Origin: Herbaspirillum rhizosphaerae
Lineage (GTDB): Bacteria; Pseudomonadota; Gammaproteobacteria; Burkholderiales; Burkholderiaceae_D
Reading direction: 5' to 3'
Assembly: GCF_001189965.1 (NCBI RefSeq)
Contig: NZ_LFLU01000004.1
Span: 124,001 to 188,000, forward strand
DNA length: 64,000 nucleotides
The translations under genes and the position numbers were made by a program. The notes beneath the pieces were generated by a model. That model was not told the DNA's origin. It saw only the letters and a list, made by a program, of their open reading frames with translations, and searched no databases. Shown here one piece after another: positions 34,980-43,621 of the stretch; position 1 is the first letter of the stretch, and every line of letters starts with the position of its first letter.

Positions 34980-36178
34980 TTTTTTCTTCGTTGTCCGACT
35001 GGATCAATCTGCTGCTGAGTGCGATCCAGGTTTTGCAAGAGAGTTTTCTGCATGCGCTGGCGGCGCTGGGATTGGCGCAAAGCAGTCACGGCCAGCCGGC
35101 CTGGCCTTTCTCCCATCGTCTCAGCGGCGAGGTCATGCTGATCGATCGCAGCGTGGCGCGGCAACTGCTGAGCGCGCTGGGATGGTCTGCCGCGGCCTTG
35201 CTGTCGTTCGCCATCGCCTGGTTGTGGCGGCGCGGCCGCCTGGCGATGCTGCTGGTCGCCGCGGTCATCGTATTTTTCACTTCATGGCCGGACCGCCGGT
35301 TGCTGCTGGCGCCGGCCGAACCGACCAGCTTTCACGTTTCTCCTTCCGGCTTCAGCGCCGCGGCCATCGTCCACGGCAAGCAACTCTACGACCAGCGCTG
35401 CGCCGCTTGCCATGCCGCCGATGGCAAGGGCGACACGCCGCTGGCGCTGTCAGCGCCGGTCGCACCGCCCAATCTTGCCAGCGGCCTGTTGTGGCGACGC
35501 GCCGATGGCGAGCTGTTCTGGAAGATCGCTTACGGCATGCATGATCGCCACGGCGCGACCACCATGCCTGGCTTCACGCGCCAGCTTACAGATAACGATC
35601 TGTGGGACCTGATCGATTTCATGAAGGCCAATGCCGCCGGCGCGAGCATCCGCGACATCGGTGCATGGGATCAGCCGGTCGCCCTGCCGACGCTCGCCGG
35701 CGGCTGTGAACAATCCTCGCAACCGCCCACCACATCATCGAACCCATGGCCCGGTCAGCGCGTACGCCTGGTGCTGGCTTCGGCAAAACAGCCTGCATCG
35801 TTCCCGCTCGACGACCCGCGTCTGCGCAGCGTGATTCTTGCCGACGGCGCAGTCTCTCTCCCTGCATCGCACGCGGGCGCACCGGCCATCGATTGCCTGC
35901 TGCATTCGGACGACGCCTGGCAGGCGCTTGCCATCATCACCGGCGTTTCCCCCGACAAACTCGCCGGCACACAATTGCTGACCGACCGCGACGGCTGGCT
36001 GCGCGCGCGCAAGCAGGCCGATGACAATGGCAACTGGTCCGAGTCCGACATCCTCTGCCGGGCGCCTGCGACGATGAACAAGGACAATGCAGCCGGCGGT
36101 CTCGACAGCCTGATCGCAGCGATGGATGCGGAGCCGGTACGCTTCGTCAAAGGCGGCTTCGTGCATGCGACGCAATAG
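34976..36178 (+). CDS. Membrane-anchored c-type cytochrome in an ABC operon
   Basis: A 400-residue protein with about three hydrophobic segments (residues 5-34, 65-85 and 88-105), followed by a periplasmic cytochrome c domain. The heme attachment motif is CAACH (Cys142, Cys145, His146), and a candidate axial Met197 lies in HGATTMPGF. The remaining 170 residues have no motif I know. The GTG start overlaps the ATPase stop. A cytochrome as the fourth gene of a sulfonate-type ABC operon is unusual; it may receive electrons from oxidation of the imported or a related compound at the membrane. Confidence 0.8.
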   Translation: MIFSSLSDWINLLLSAIQVLQESFLHALAALGLAQSSHGQPAWPFSHRLSGEVMLIDRSVARQLLSALGWSAAALLSFAIAWLWRRGRLAMLLVAAVIVFFTSWPDRRLLLAPAEPTSFHVSPSGFSAAAIVHGKQLYDQRCAACHAADGKGDTPLALSAPVAPPNLASGLLWRRADGELFWKIAYGMHDRHGATTMPGFTRQLTDNDLWDLIDFMKANAAGASIRDIGAWDQPVALPTLAGGCEQSSQPPTTSSNPWPGQRVRLVLASAKQPASFPLDDPRLRSVILADGAVSLPASHAGAPAIDCLLHSDDAWQALAIITGVSPDKLAGTQLLTDRDGWLRARKQADDNGNWSESDILCRAPATMNKDNAAGGLDSLIAAMDAEPVRFVKGGFVHATQ

Positions 36179-36261
36179 CCGTCCAAAGCAGTCTGCGCGC
36201 AGCCTCTGGCGATGACGCTTCTCTCGGATGACATCAGAACAAGCACACCTGGAAACACACA

Positions 36262-36558
36262 ATGTCCCTCTTTAATTTACTCAGCATTTCCTCCGGCTTG
36301 CCGGAGGCATGGCAATCCACCGTCCTCGGCCAGGTCGGACCGGCACGCATCAAGGTGCTCAGGATGAACGAGATGTCGTACGAGGAGGAAGTGCACGATT
36401 ACAACGAAGGACTGTTGGTCCTCAGCGGCCGCATGCTGCTGGCAGTCGCGGGAGAAACGGTGACCGTCAGCGCCGGTGAACTCTACCTCGCCGAAGCAGG
36501 CGTGGCCCATGCGGTCTTGCCCGGCAGCGACGGCTGTCTGGTGATTGTCGACGTGTGA
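36262..36558 (+). CDS. Small cupin-domain protein
   Basis: A 98-residue protein with a single cupin barrel: HDYNEGLLVLSGRMLLAVAGETVTVSAGELYLAEAGVAHAVLPG has the two cupin motifs with His and Glu residues in typical places, but the set of metal ligands is incomplete in motif 1 (no second His visible). It is 83 bp after the cytochrome gene on the same strand and may belong to its operon. Role unknown. Confidence 0.75.
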   Translation: MSLFNLLSISSGLPEAWQSTVLGQVGPARIKVLRMNEMSYEEEVHDYNEGLLVLSGRMLLAVAGETVTVSAGELYLAEAGVAHAVLPGSDGCLVIVDV

Positions 36559-36603
36559 TCCGCAGCGGCGGAGGCGTACTCTCCGTCGCAGAGTCCAAGA
36601 AAT

Positions 36604-36630
36604 AAAAAAGCCCGGTTTCCCGGGCTTTTT
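36604..36630. terminator. Bidirectional intrinsic terminator
   Basis: GCCCGG (36610-36615) with CCGGGC (36620-36625), flanked by an A-run on the left and a T-run on the right, between the cupin gene and metQ. Confidence 0.9.
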
Positions 36631-36668
36631 AACGTCATCGGATAGCGATGATGGCGAACATCAAGACG

Positions 36669-37460
36669 TCAGAACGCCGGAACGACAGCGCCTTTGTACT
36701 TCTCTTCAATGAATTTCTTCACTTCAGGCGAGTTCAGCGCGGCGGCCAGCTTCTTGAATGCCGGGCTGTCCTTGTTGTCTTCGCGCGCCACCAGCAGGTT
36801 GGCATACGGCGAATTGGCGTCTTCGATGAACAGCGAATCCTTGACTGGGTTCAGCTTGGCTTCGATCGCATAGTTGGTGTTGATCAGCGCCACGTCGACC
36901 TGGTTCAGCACGCGCGGCAAGGTCGCTGCTTCCAGCGCGCGAAATTTCAGCTTCTTCGGATTGTCGGTGATGTCCTTTTGCGTGGAGGAGATGTTGCTGG
37001 TGTCCTTCAGCTTGATCAGACCGTTGCGCGCCAGCAGCAGCAAGGCGCGGCCGGAATTCGACGGATCGTTGGGGATGGCGATCGTCGCGCCGTCCGGAAT
37101 ATCTGCGGTCTTCTTGTATTTCAGCGAATACGCGGCGAACGGTTCTACGTGCACCTTGGTGACCGGCACTTCGATGTCGTTCTTGTGGCTCTTCTTGAAC
37201 TCGTTCAGGTAAGGCTGATGCAGGAAGAAATTACCGTCGACCTGTTTTTCATTGGTTTGCGCAGCCGGCTGGACGTAGTCGGTGAACACCTTCACCTGCA
37301 GATCGACGCCTTCCTTGGCCAGCGTGGGCTTGAGGAATTCCAGGATTTCGGCATGTGGGACCGGCGTTGCGGCGATCACCAGCTTGTCGGCTGCCTGCGC
37401 CCCGCTGATGGCAAGGTAAGACAACGAGGCTGCGAGCAGAAGGGATAATTTGCGGGACAT
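36669..37460 (-). CDS. metQ: Methionine ABC transporter, substrate-binding protein
   Basis: A 263-residue MetQ/NlpA-family protein. Signal peptide to about residue 23 (AISGAQAADK); no lipobox cysteine is seen, so it is probably a soluble periplasmic protein. Family hallmarks: VIAATPVPHAEILEFLKP and YVQPAAQTNEKQVDGNFFLHQPYLNEF, also IPNDPSNSGRALLLLARNGLIKL. Last gene of metN–metI–metQ on the minus strand. Ligand is probably methionine, but related sulfur amino acids are possible in this family. Confidence 0.93.
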   Translation of the reverse strand: MSRKLSLLLAASLSYLAISGAQAADKLVIAATPVPHAEILEFLKPTLAKEGVDLQVKVFTDYVQPAAQTNEKQVDGNFFLHQPYLNEFKKSHKNDIEVPVTKVHVEPFAAYSLKYKKTADIPDGATIAIPNDPSNSGRALLLLARNGLIKLKDTSNISSTQKDITDNPKKLKFRALEAATLPRVLNQVDVALINTNYAIEAKLNPVKDSLFIEDANSPYANLLVAREDNKDSPAFKKLAAALNSPEVKKFIEEKYKGAVVPAF

Positions 37461-37474
37461 GTAAGACTCCTTTT

Positions 37475-38137
37475 TTATTTACGTGTGAAATGCAGGACCA
37501 GGCGATCGCCGAAGAACTGCAGTAACTGCACCAGTACCACCAGGACCGCGACGGTGACGATCATCACCTCGGTCTGGAATCGTTGATAGCCGAAGCGAAT
37601 CGCAAGATCGCCGAGGCCCCCGCCGCCGATCACGCCCGACATGGAGGCATACGACATCAGCGTGATGGCAGTGATCGTGACGGCTGCAAGCAAGCCGGGA
37701 AGCGCCTCCGGCAGCAAGGCGCCGAAGATGATCTGATAGGTGCGCGCGCCCATCGCCTGACAGGCTTCAATCACGCCGCGGTCGATCTCGCGCAGGACGT
37801 TTTCAACCAGACGGGCAAAGAACGGCGCGGTGCCGATCACCAGCGGCGGGATCGATCCCTCGACGCCGAGCGAGGTCCCCACCAGCACCAGCGTCACAGG
37901 AATCAGGACGATCAGCAGGATCAGGAAAGGCACCGAACGCAGCACGTTGATCACAAACGACAGCACGAGATAGACGCCGCGCTGCGGGATCAACTGCTGG
38001 CGCGCCGTGATGAACAACAAGATTCCCAGCGGCAGACCGATCAGGACGGTAAAGAACAGCGATGCGCCGGTCATGACCAGCGTCTCCAGCGTGGCCTGCC
38101 AGACGTCGCTCCAGTCGACGATGGAGAAGTCGATCAT
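37475..38137 (-). CDS. metI: Methionine ABC transporter, permease
   Basis: A 220-residue permease with about five transmembrane segments, typical MetI length. The EAA-like loop is EACQAMGARTYQIIFGALLPEALPGLLAAV. The start ATG at 38137 overlaps the metN stop (ATGA). A longer open frame extends upstream into metN and is an artefact. Confidence 0.93.
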   Translation of the reverse strand: MIDFSIVDWSDVWQATLETLVMTGASLFFTVLIGLPLGILLFITARQQLIPQRGVYLVLSFVINVLRSVPFLILLIVLIPVTLVLVGTSLGVEGSIPPLVIGTAPFFARLVENVLREIDRGVIEACQAMGARTYQIIFGALLPEALPGLLAAVTITAITLMSYASMSGVIGGGGLGDLAIRFGYQRFQTEVMIVTVAVLVVLVQLLQFFGDRLVLHFTRK

Positions 38138-39144
38138 GACAGCACCTCGTGATGAATCTGATACTGATCGAAATGCGCAAACACGCGCCGGATGTCGTCG
38201 TCGCTGCCGTTGAGTTCCACCAGCAGCTGTCCGTAAGGCGTGTCCTTGATGCGCGAGATCGTGCCTTGCAAGATCGTGATCAGAGCCTGCGTCGCAGCAG
38301 TGATATTGGTCAGGATAGGCTGGTAGGTAATGTCGCCGACGAAGGTCAGGCGCACCAGCTTTCCCTTGAACTGATCGGCGCGCAAATCGGATTCGTTGTC
38401 GAAGATATGACTTTCGGCAACCAGCTTTTGCGTCACCGCATGCTGCGGATGCAGGAAGACATCCGCTACCGTCCCGGTCTCCACGATGCGGGTATCGTCG
38501 ATGACCGCGACGCGATCGCAGATGGTGCGGATGATCTGCATCTCGTGCGTGATCAGCACGATCGTCAAGCCGAGCTTGCGGTTGATGTCGAGCAGCAGGC
38601 GCAGGATGGCTTGGGTGGTTTCCGGATCGAGCGCGGAAGTCGCCTCGTCGCACAACAGCAGATGCGGATAATTGGCGAGCGCGCGGGCGATGCCGACGCG
38701 CTGCTTTTGTCCGCCGGACAACTGAGAAGGATACTTGTCGCGATGTTCGCTCAGGCCGACCAGCTCGAGCAATTCCGCCACGCGCCGGCGGCGCTGCTCC
38801 GGTGTATATTTGCCGGTGACCTTCAGCGGCCAGTCGATGTTGGCGGCGACCGTCTTGGCGCTGAGCAGATTGAAATGCTGGAAGATCATGCCGACGCGCT
38901 GGCGCAGCTTGTGGAGATTGGCGCTGTCGAATTGCGTGATGTCTTGGTCTTCGATGAAGACGCTTCCCGAAGTCGGACGCTCAAGCAGATTCAGCGTACG
39001 TATCAGCGTACTTTTTCCTGCGCCGGAGCGACCGATGATGCCGAACACTTCGCCTGCTTCGATCTGCAGGTTGATATCGGTCAGTGCTGTGATGTCCCGG
39101 TTGGCAACGTGGTAGGTTTTATGGAGATGCTCGATGCGAATCAC
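38134..39144 (-). CDS. metN: Methionine ABC transporter, ATPase
   Basis: A 336-residue ATPase. Walker A IGRSGAGKST (about residues 39-48), signature [15 protein letters not shown], Walker B LLLCDEATSALDPET, and a C-terminal ACT-like NIL domain (about 265-336) that gives trans-inhibition by methionine in MetN. A GTG at 39144 (VIRIEHLHKTYH) was chosen since it begins the conserved region; an upstream open frame to 39282 adds an unlikely tail. No good ribosome-binding site is seen, so the exact start is uncertain. Divergent from tauA across 255 bp. Confidence 0.9.
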   Translation of the reverse strand: MIRIEHLHKTYHVANRDITALTDINLQIEAGEVFGIIGRSGAGKSTLIRTLNLLERPTSGSVFIEDQDITQFDSANLHKLRQRVGMIFQHFNLLSAKTVAANIDWPLKVTGKYTPEQRRRRVAELLELVGLSEHRDKYPSQLSGGQKQRVGIARALANYPHLLLCDEATSALDPETTQAILRLLLDINRKLGLTIVLITHEMQIIRTICDRVAVIDDTRIVETGTVADVFLHPQHAVTQKLVAESHIFDNESDLRADQFKGKLVRLTFVGDITYQPILTNITAATQALITILQGTISRIKDTPYGQLLVELNGSDDDIRRVFAHFDQYQIHHEVLS

Positions 39145-39399
39145 GGGATGACAGGGATGAGTTATTGAATAAGATGCGGTCAGTCTAACAATGGAAAAAC
39201 AGGCTGTGAACGCATAAATCCGCCGATGCATATCTGGTTTTGTAATAAGAAAAATACGCGCACTCATCTGCACAACCGGCAAACAACAATCCCGTATAAC
39301 CGTCTCTCAAACACCGCATATGCATAGCCGGAAATATTCGTATTGCGGCGCAAACGCGACTTCTATACTCGGACGACTTTCCACTTCGTCACGAATAAA

Positions 39400-40410
39400 A
39401 TGAAAAAAACATTGCACGCTCTGGCCTTTACCGTATTCGCTGCATCGACGCTCCTGACGGGAACCGCCGTCGCACAAAACAAGGAAGTCGTCATCGCCTA
39501 TCAGGACATGGTGGTGCCGTGGCGCTATGCGCAGGATGCGCAGACGCTGGAGCAAAAGACCGGCTACAAGGTCACCTTCCGCAAGCTGGCCAGCGGCGCC
39601 GATGTGATCCGCGCACTGGCGTCCGGTTCGGTGCAGATCGGTGAAGCCGGCTCGGCGCCGATTGCATCCGGTCTGTCGCAGGGCCTGGAGATCGAACTGT
39701 TCTGGATCCTCGACAACATCAACGACGCGGAAGCGCTCGTAGTGCGCAACGGCAGCGGCGTCAAGAGCCTGGCCGATCTGAAGGACAAGCGCATCGCGGT
39801 GCCGTTCGTCTCCACTTCGCACTTCCATACCCTGCTGGCGCTGGAAAACGCCAAGGTCGATCCGCGCAGCGTGAAGATCCTGAACATGCGTCCGCCTGAG
39901 ATCGCTGCCGCATGGGAGCGCGGCGACATCGACGGCACCTTCATCTGGGATCCGGTGCTGGCGAAAGTGAAGAAGAACGGCCAGGTGCTGATCACTTCCG
40001 GCGAGATCGCCAGACAGACCGGCAAGGCGACCTTTGACGGTATCGTCGTGAGCAAGACGTTCGCCCGCCAGAACGACGCCTTCCTCACCGAATTCGTGAA
40101 GACGCTGGCGGCGACCGATGACAACTACCGCCGCAACAAGGCGGCATGGACTGCTGATTCGCCACAAGTCAAAGCCGTTGCGAAATGGTCCGGCGCGGAG
40201 GCGGCTGAAGTACCTGCCAGCCTGGCGCTGTATGAATTCCCGACACTGGAGCAGCAAGCCTCGGCGCAATGGCTGGGCGGCGGCGCGGCCAAATCGCTGG
40301 CCGCCACGGCCGCGTTCCTGAAAACCCAAGGCACCATCCAGACCGTCTTGCCGGATTACAGCACAGGAGTGAATGCAACATGGGTACGCAAAGCAACAGC
40401 AGCACGCTGA
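39400..40410 (+). CDS. tauA: Taurine ABC transporter, substrate-binding protein
   Basis: A 336-residue periplasmic binding protein. Signal peptide ([25 protein letters not shown]) then [17 protein letters not shown]. The segment [29 protein letters not shown] and the [17 protein letters not shown] segment are highly TauA-like. The start ATG at 39400 puts the signal at the N-terminus. Taurine is the likely ligand, with other sulfonates possible. No taurine dioxygenase (tauD) is present next to the operon. Confidence 0.88.
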   Translation: MKKTLHALAFTVFAASTLLTGTAVAQNKEVVIAYQDMVVPWRYAQDAQTLEQKTGYKVTFRKLASGADVIRALASGSVQIGEAGSAPIASGLSQGLEIELFWILDNINDAEALVVRNGSGVKSLADLKDKRIAVPFVSTSHFHTLLALENAKVDPRSVKILNMRPPEIAAAWERGDIDGTFIWDPVLAKVKKNGQVLITSGEIARQTGKATFDGIVVSKTFARQNDAFLTEFVKTLAATDDNYRRNKAAWTADSPQVKAVAKWSGAEAAEVPASLALYEFPTLEQQASAQWLGGGAAKSLAATAAFLKTQGTIQTVLPDYSTGVNATWVRKATAAR

Positions 40411-41225
40411 CCCCTCCGGCGGCCCAGACGCAGACCGGCGGCCGGCTCGACATACGCCGGCTGTCGGTGCGTTTTGCATCGACGGCCCGGGATGAGGTGC
40501 GAGACCAGGCGCTGGCCTTGTCCCATGTCGATCTGGCCATCGCGCCGGGAGAATTCGTGGTGGCGCTGGGGCCTTCCGGCTGCGGAAAAACGACGCTATT
40601 GAATTGTCTCGCCGGATTCGTGCAAGCGTCCCAGGGCGAGGCCTTGCTTGACGACGTTCCGATCACCGGCCCCAGCCCGGAACTGGGCGTGGTGTTCCAG
40701 AAGCATGCCCTGCTGCCGTGGCTGAACGTGGTCGACAACGTCGCACTCGGCTTGCGTTTTCGCGGCATTGCGCGCAGCGAACGCAGCGCCGTCGCGCTGG
40801 AAAAACTGCGGCTGGTCGGGCTGGAGCAATTTGCACAATCGCCGGTCTATCAACTGTCGGGCGGCATGCAGCAGCGCGTCGGCATCGCCCGCGCGCTGGC
40901 CAACGATCCGCGCGTGCTGCTGATGGATGAACCGATGGGTGCGCTTGATGCCTTGACGCGCGAGTCGATACAGGAGCTGCTGGTCGAGGTGTGGCAGCGT
41001 ACCGGCAAGACGATTTTTTTCATCACGCACAGCGTGGAGGAAGCCTTGTTCCTGGGTTCGCGCGTGATCGTCATGTCGCCGCGTCCGGGCCGCATCGCGC
41101 ATCAGTTCGAGCTGCCTTTTTCACGCGACTATCTGGCGTCAGGAGATGCCCGCGCGGTCAAGTCGTCGCCGGATTTCATCGCGTGGCGCGAACGTCTGTT
41201 GCAACTTGTGCATCAGCCATCCTGA
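40380..41225 (+). CDS. tauB: Taurine ABC transporter, ATPase
   Basis: A 281-residue ATPase. Walker [11 protein letters not shown], signature [15 protein letters not shown], Walker [12 protein letters not shown] and H-loop [11 protein letters not shown], as in TauB. Its ATG at 40380 overlaps the end of tauA by 31 bases, and it has a roughly 30-residue variable N-terminus before [10 protein letters not shown]. Operon with tauA and tauC. Confidence 0.9.
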   Translation: MGTQSNSSTLTPPAAQTQTGGRLDIRRLSVRFASTARDEVRDQALALSHVDLAIAPGEFVVALGPSGCGKTTLLNCLAGFVQASQGEALLDDVPITGPSPELGVVFQKHALLPWLNVVDNVALGLRFRGIARSERSAVALEKLRLVGLEQFAQSPVYQLSGGMQQRVGIARALANDPRVLLMDEPMGALDALTRESIQELLVEVWQRTGKTIFFITHSVEEALFLGSRVIVMSPRPGRIAHQFELPFSRDYLASGDARAVKSSPDFIAWRERLLQLVHQPS

Positions 41226-41246
41226 TATCTTTCAAGGCTTCCGATC

Positions 41247-42149
41247 ATGACTCCTCCTTCGTCGTCGCCTGTCGCTCCGGATACCTTCTGGAGCGATGCG
41301 GCTGCACCTTCCCCCGCATCTGTTCAGATCCCCGTCGCAACCACGCTGTTGCCGGCGGCGAAAGTCTATCCGCGCCCCGGCAGCGGCAAGACACTGGGCG
41401 TCACCATCGTAACGATCGCGATTCTTTTTCTGGCCTGGTGGGGCATCACTGCGCAGGCGTGGATTCCGCCGCTGTTTCTGCCGTCGCCGTCGGCAGTGTG
41501 GAATGCGGCAGTACAGGCATGGAACGGCAATGTGCAAGGCGGCCTGCCGCTGTGGCAGCATCTGGCGTGGAGCCTGCTGCGCGTGTTCGGCGCCTTCGTT
41601 CTGGCCGCAGTGACCGCCGTGCCGCTTGGTTTGCTGATGGGTACCAGCAGCATCGTGCGCGGCGTCTTCGATCCCTTGCTGGAGTTTTACCGGCCCTTGC
41701 CGCCGCTGGCCTATCTGCCGCTGATCGTGATCTGGTTCGGTATCGATGAGACGGCAAAGATTCTACTGATTTTTCTCGCCTGCTTTGCGCCGATCGCCGT
41801 GGCCACGCGCGCCGGCGTCGCCGGGGTGCTGTCGGAGCAATTGCATGCCGCGCTGTCGATGGGCGCGAGCCGCCGGCAACTGCTGCGGCATGTGATCCTG
41901 CCGGCGGCGTTGCCTGATATCCTGACCGGCCTGCGCATCGCCATCGGCTTCGGCTGGACCACGCTGGTGGCGGCGGAAATGGTGGCCGCCACGGCCGGCG
42001 TCGGACAACTGGTGTTGAATGCCTCCAACTTCCTGCGCACCGACATCGTGATCATGGGCATCGTGCTGATCGGCATCGTGGCGTATCTGTTCGACCTGGT
42101 CATGCGCCGGCTGGAACACAAGCTGGTGCCGTGGAAGGCGCATCGCTGA
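41247..42149 (+). CDS. tauC: Taurine ABC transporter, permease
   Basis: A 300-residue permease. After a 40-residue cytoplasmic N-terminus it has about six transmembrane segments. The PLPPLAYLPLIVIWFGIDETAKI and AALSMGASRRQLLRHVILPAALPDI loops are typical of TauC. It is 21 bases after tauB. Its end faces the TetR gene, 9 bases away in convergent orientation. Confidence 0.9.
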   Translation: MTPPSSSPVAPDTFWSDAAAPSPASVQIPVATTLLPAAKVYPRPGSGKTLGVTIVTIAILFLAWWGITAQAWIPPLFLPSPSAVWNAAVQAWNGNVQGGLPLWQHLAWSLLRVFGAFVLAAVTAVPLGLLMGTSSIVRGVFDPLLEFYRPLPPLAYLPLIVIWFGIDETAKILLIFLACFAPIAVATRAGVAGVLSEQLHAALSMGASRRQLLRHVILPAALPDILTGLRIAIGFGWTTLVAAEMVAATAGVGQLVLNASNFLRTDIVIMGIVLIGIVAYLFDLVMRRLEHKLVPWKAHR

Positions 42150-42158
42150 TATCTCAAT

Positions 42159-42803
42159 TCACTTTCGTGATGCACTACCCTGGCAGCTGCTGAGGTAGGC
42201 GCAAAACATGTCAGCCATGGCGTCGGCGTAGACCTTGATCTGCGCCGGCGTACGCGCGCTTTCCGAAAAATCCTTGCCTACCGCGCTTAGCGTGGCCGTG
42301 ATCAGCTCGCCGGCCATGGCGCGCGTCTTCTTCGATGCATCGGGCAACACCTTCAGCATGAAGCGCTGAATGACGCATTCACCGGCGGCTTTTGCGGCCT
42401 GCACTTCGGGGGCGTCCCGATACAGCGGTGCGGCGTCGTTGAGCGCCACGCGCATGGCGGCTTCCTCGCATTCCGAACGGATGAAGGCATGCACCAGGAT
42501 ACGCAATCGCGTCAGCGGCGGCTTGCGGACATCTTCCAGGATCGTGCGCAGCAAATCGGTAGTCTGCTGCCACTCGTCGCTTTGCAGACGGAACAAGATC
42601 GCCGCCTTGTTCGGAAAGTATTGATACAGCGAGCCGACGCTGACGCCGGCCCTCTCCGCCACGCGGGTGGTGGTGAAGCGTTGCGCCCCTTCCTGCGCCA
42701 AAACCTGAATAGCGGCTTCAAGCACCGCCGCAACGAGGTCGTTCGAGCGTGCCTGCTGGGGCTGTTTTCTAGAGGAGAGCTGGGCTTTTCGGCGATCGGT
42801 CAT
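42159..42803 (-). CDS. TetR-family transcriptional regulator
   Basis: A 214-residue TetR regulator with the helix-turn-helix in its N-terminal 65 residues (FTTTRVAERAGVSVGSLYQYFPNKAAIL). The C-terminal ligand domain gives no hint of ligand. The gene is divergent from an O-methyltransferase gene with 80 bp between them, the usual arrangement when TetR represses its neighbour. Confidence 0.9.
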   Translation of the reverse strand: MTDRRKAQLSSRKQPQQARSNDLVAAVLEAAIQVLAQEGAQRFTTTRVAERAGVSVGSLYQYFPNKAAILFRLQSDEWQQTTDLLRTILEDVRKPPLTRLRILVHAFIRSECEEAAMRVALNDAAPLYRDAPEVQAAKAAGECVIQRFMLKVLPDASKKTRAMAGELITATLSAVGKDFSESARTPAQIKVYADAMADMFCAYLSSCQGSASRK

Positions 42804-42883
42804 AAGTGGAATGGCAATGCGAATAGGAAACCTGAAGACTTATTCGTATTATACCTACTCCCATTTCAACTACATTTATCGCT

Positions 42884-43561
42884 ATGACGACCTTAACCAC
42901 TACCCCGCTTGCTCCCTTGTTGTCGCGCCTGTTCGACGAAGCCAAAGCCGCCTCGACAGACGTGATGGCCGCCGTGGCCGATCTCTCCGAATCGGAGCGC
43001 ACCCGCCTGATGCGCAGCAAGACCGACTACCGCGATCTGTATGCGCGCTTCAGGCATGTCGGGCTGCCGGTCTCGCGCGAAACCGGCACGCTGCTCTATA
43101 TGCTGGCGCGCAATTGCCGCGCACGTTCCATCGTCGAATTCGGCACCTCGTTCGGGATCTCTACCCTGCACCTGGCGGCCGCCTTGCGCGACAACGGCGG
43201 CGGTCATTTGATCACCAGCGAGTTCGAGCCGTCGAAGGTGTTGCAGGCGAAGGCCAATCTGGAGGACGGCGGCCTGCTCGATCTGGTGGAAATCCGCGAA
43301 GGCGATGCCTTGCAGACGCTGAGCGTGGATCTGCCGGAAACCGTCGACTTGCTGCTGCTCGACGGCGCCAAGGCGCTCTATCCGGAGATCCTCAGCCTCA
43401 TCGAGAATCGCCTGAAGCCGGGGGCATTCATCGTTGCCGACAATGCCGACTACAGCCCCGACTATCTGCAGCACGTGCGTTCTCCCGGGAGCGGCTATAT
43501 GTCAGTGGCTTTTGCCGACGACATCGAATTGTCGATGTGGACCGGCAAAGTGCATCTGTAA
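42884..43561 (+). CDS. SAM-dependent O-methyltransferase
   Basis: A 225-residue class I methyltransferase of the O-methyltransferase (family 3) group. SAM loop: SIVEFGTSFGISTLHLAAAL. The acidic residue after strand 2 (ITSEFEPSKV) and the metal-type DLLLLDGAKALYPEIL are visible, with DNADYSPDYL in the expected place near the C-terminus. Substrate unknown; catechol-like or small phenolic substrates are typical of the group. Divergent from the tetR gene. Confidence 0.85.
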   Translation: MTTLTTTPLAPLLSRLFDEAKAASTDVMAAVADLSESERTRLMRSKTDYRDLYARFRHVGLPVSRETGTLLYMLARNCRARSIVEFGTSFGISTLHLAAALRDNGGGHLITSEFEPSKVLQAKANLEDGGLLDLVEIREGDALQTLSVDLPETVDLLLLDGAKALYPEILSLIENRLKPGAFIVADNADYSPDYLQHVRSPGSGYMSVAFADDIELSMWTGKVHL

Positions 43562-43621
43562 ACCGTACTGAATCCTGCCGATCCAAGGCAGGCGCCGGCC
43601 CTTGCATAAGCCTGGAGGTCG

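Noticed and set aside
42804-42883. Possible TetR operator CGAATA…TATTCG at 42820-42846
   Set aside because: Six-base arms with 15 bp between them are not strong evidence of a TetR site; other imperfect pairs occur in the same AT-rich spacer.
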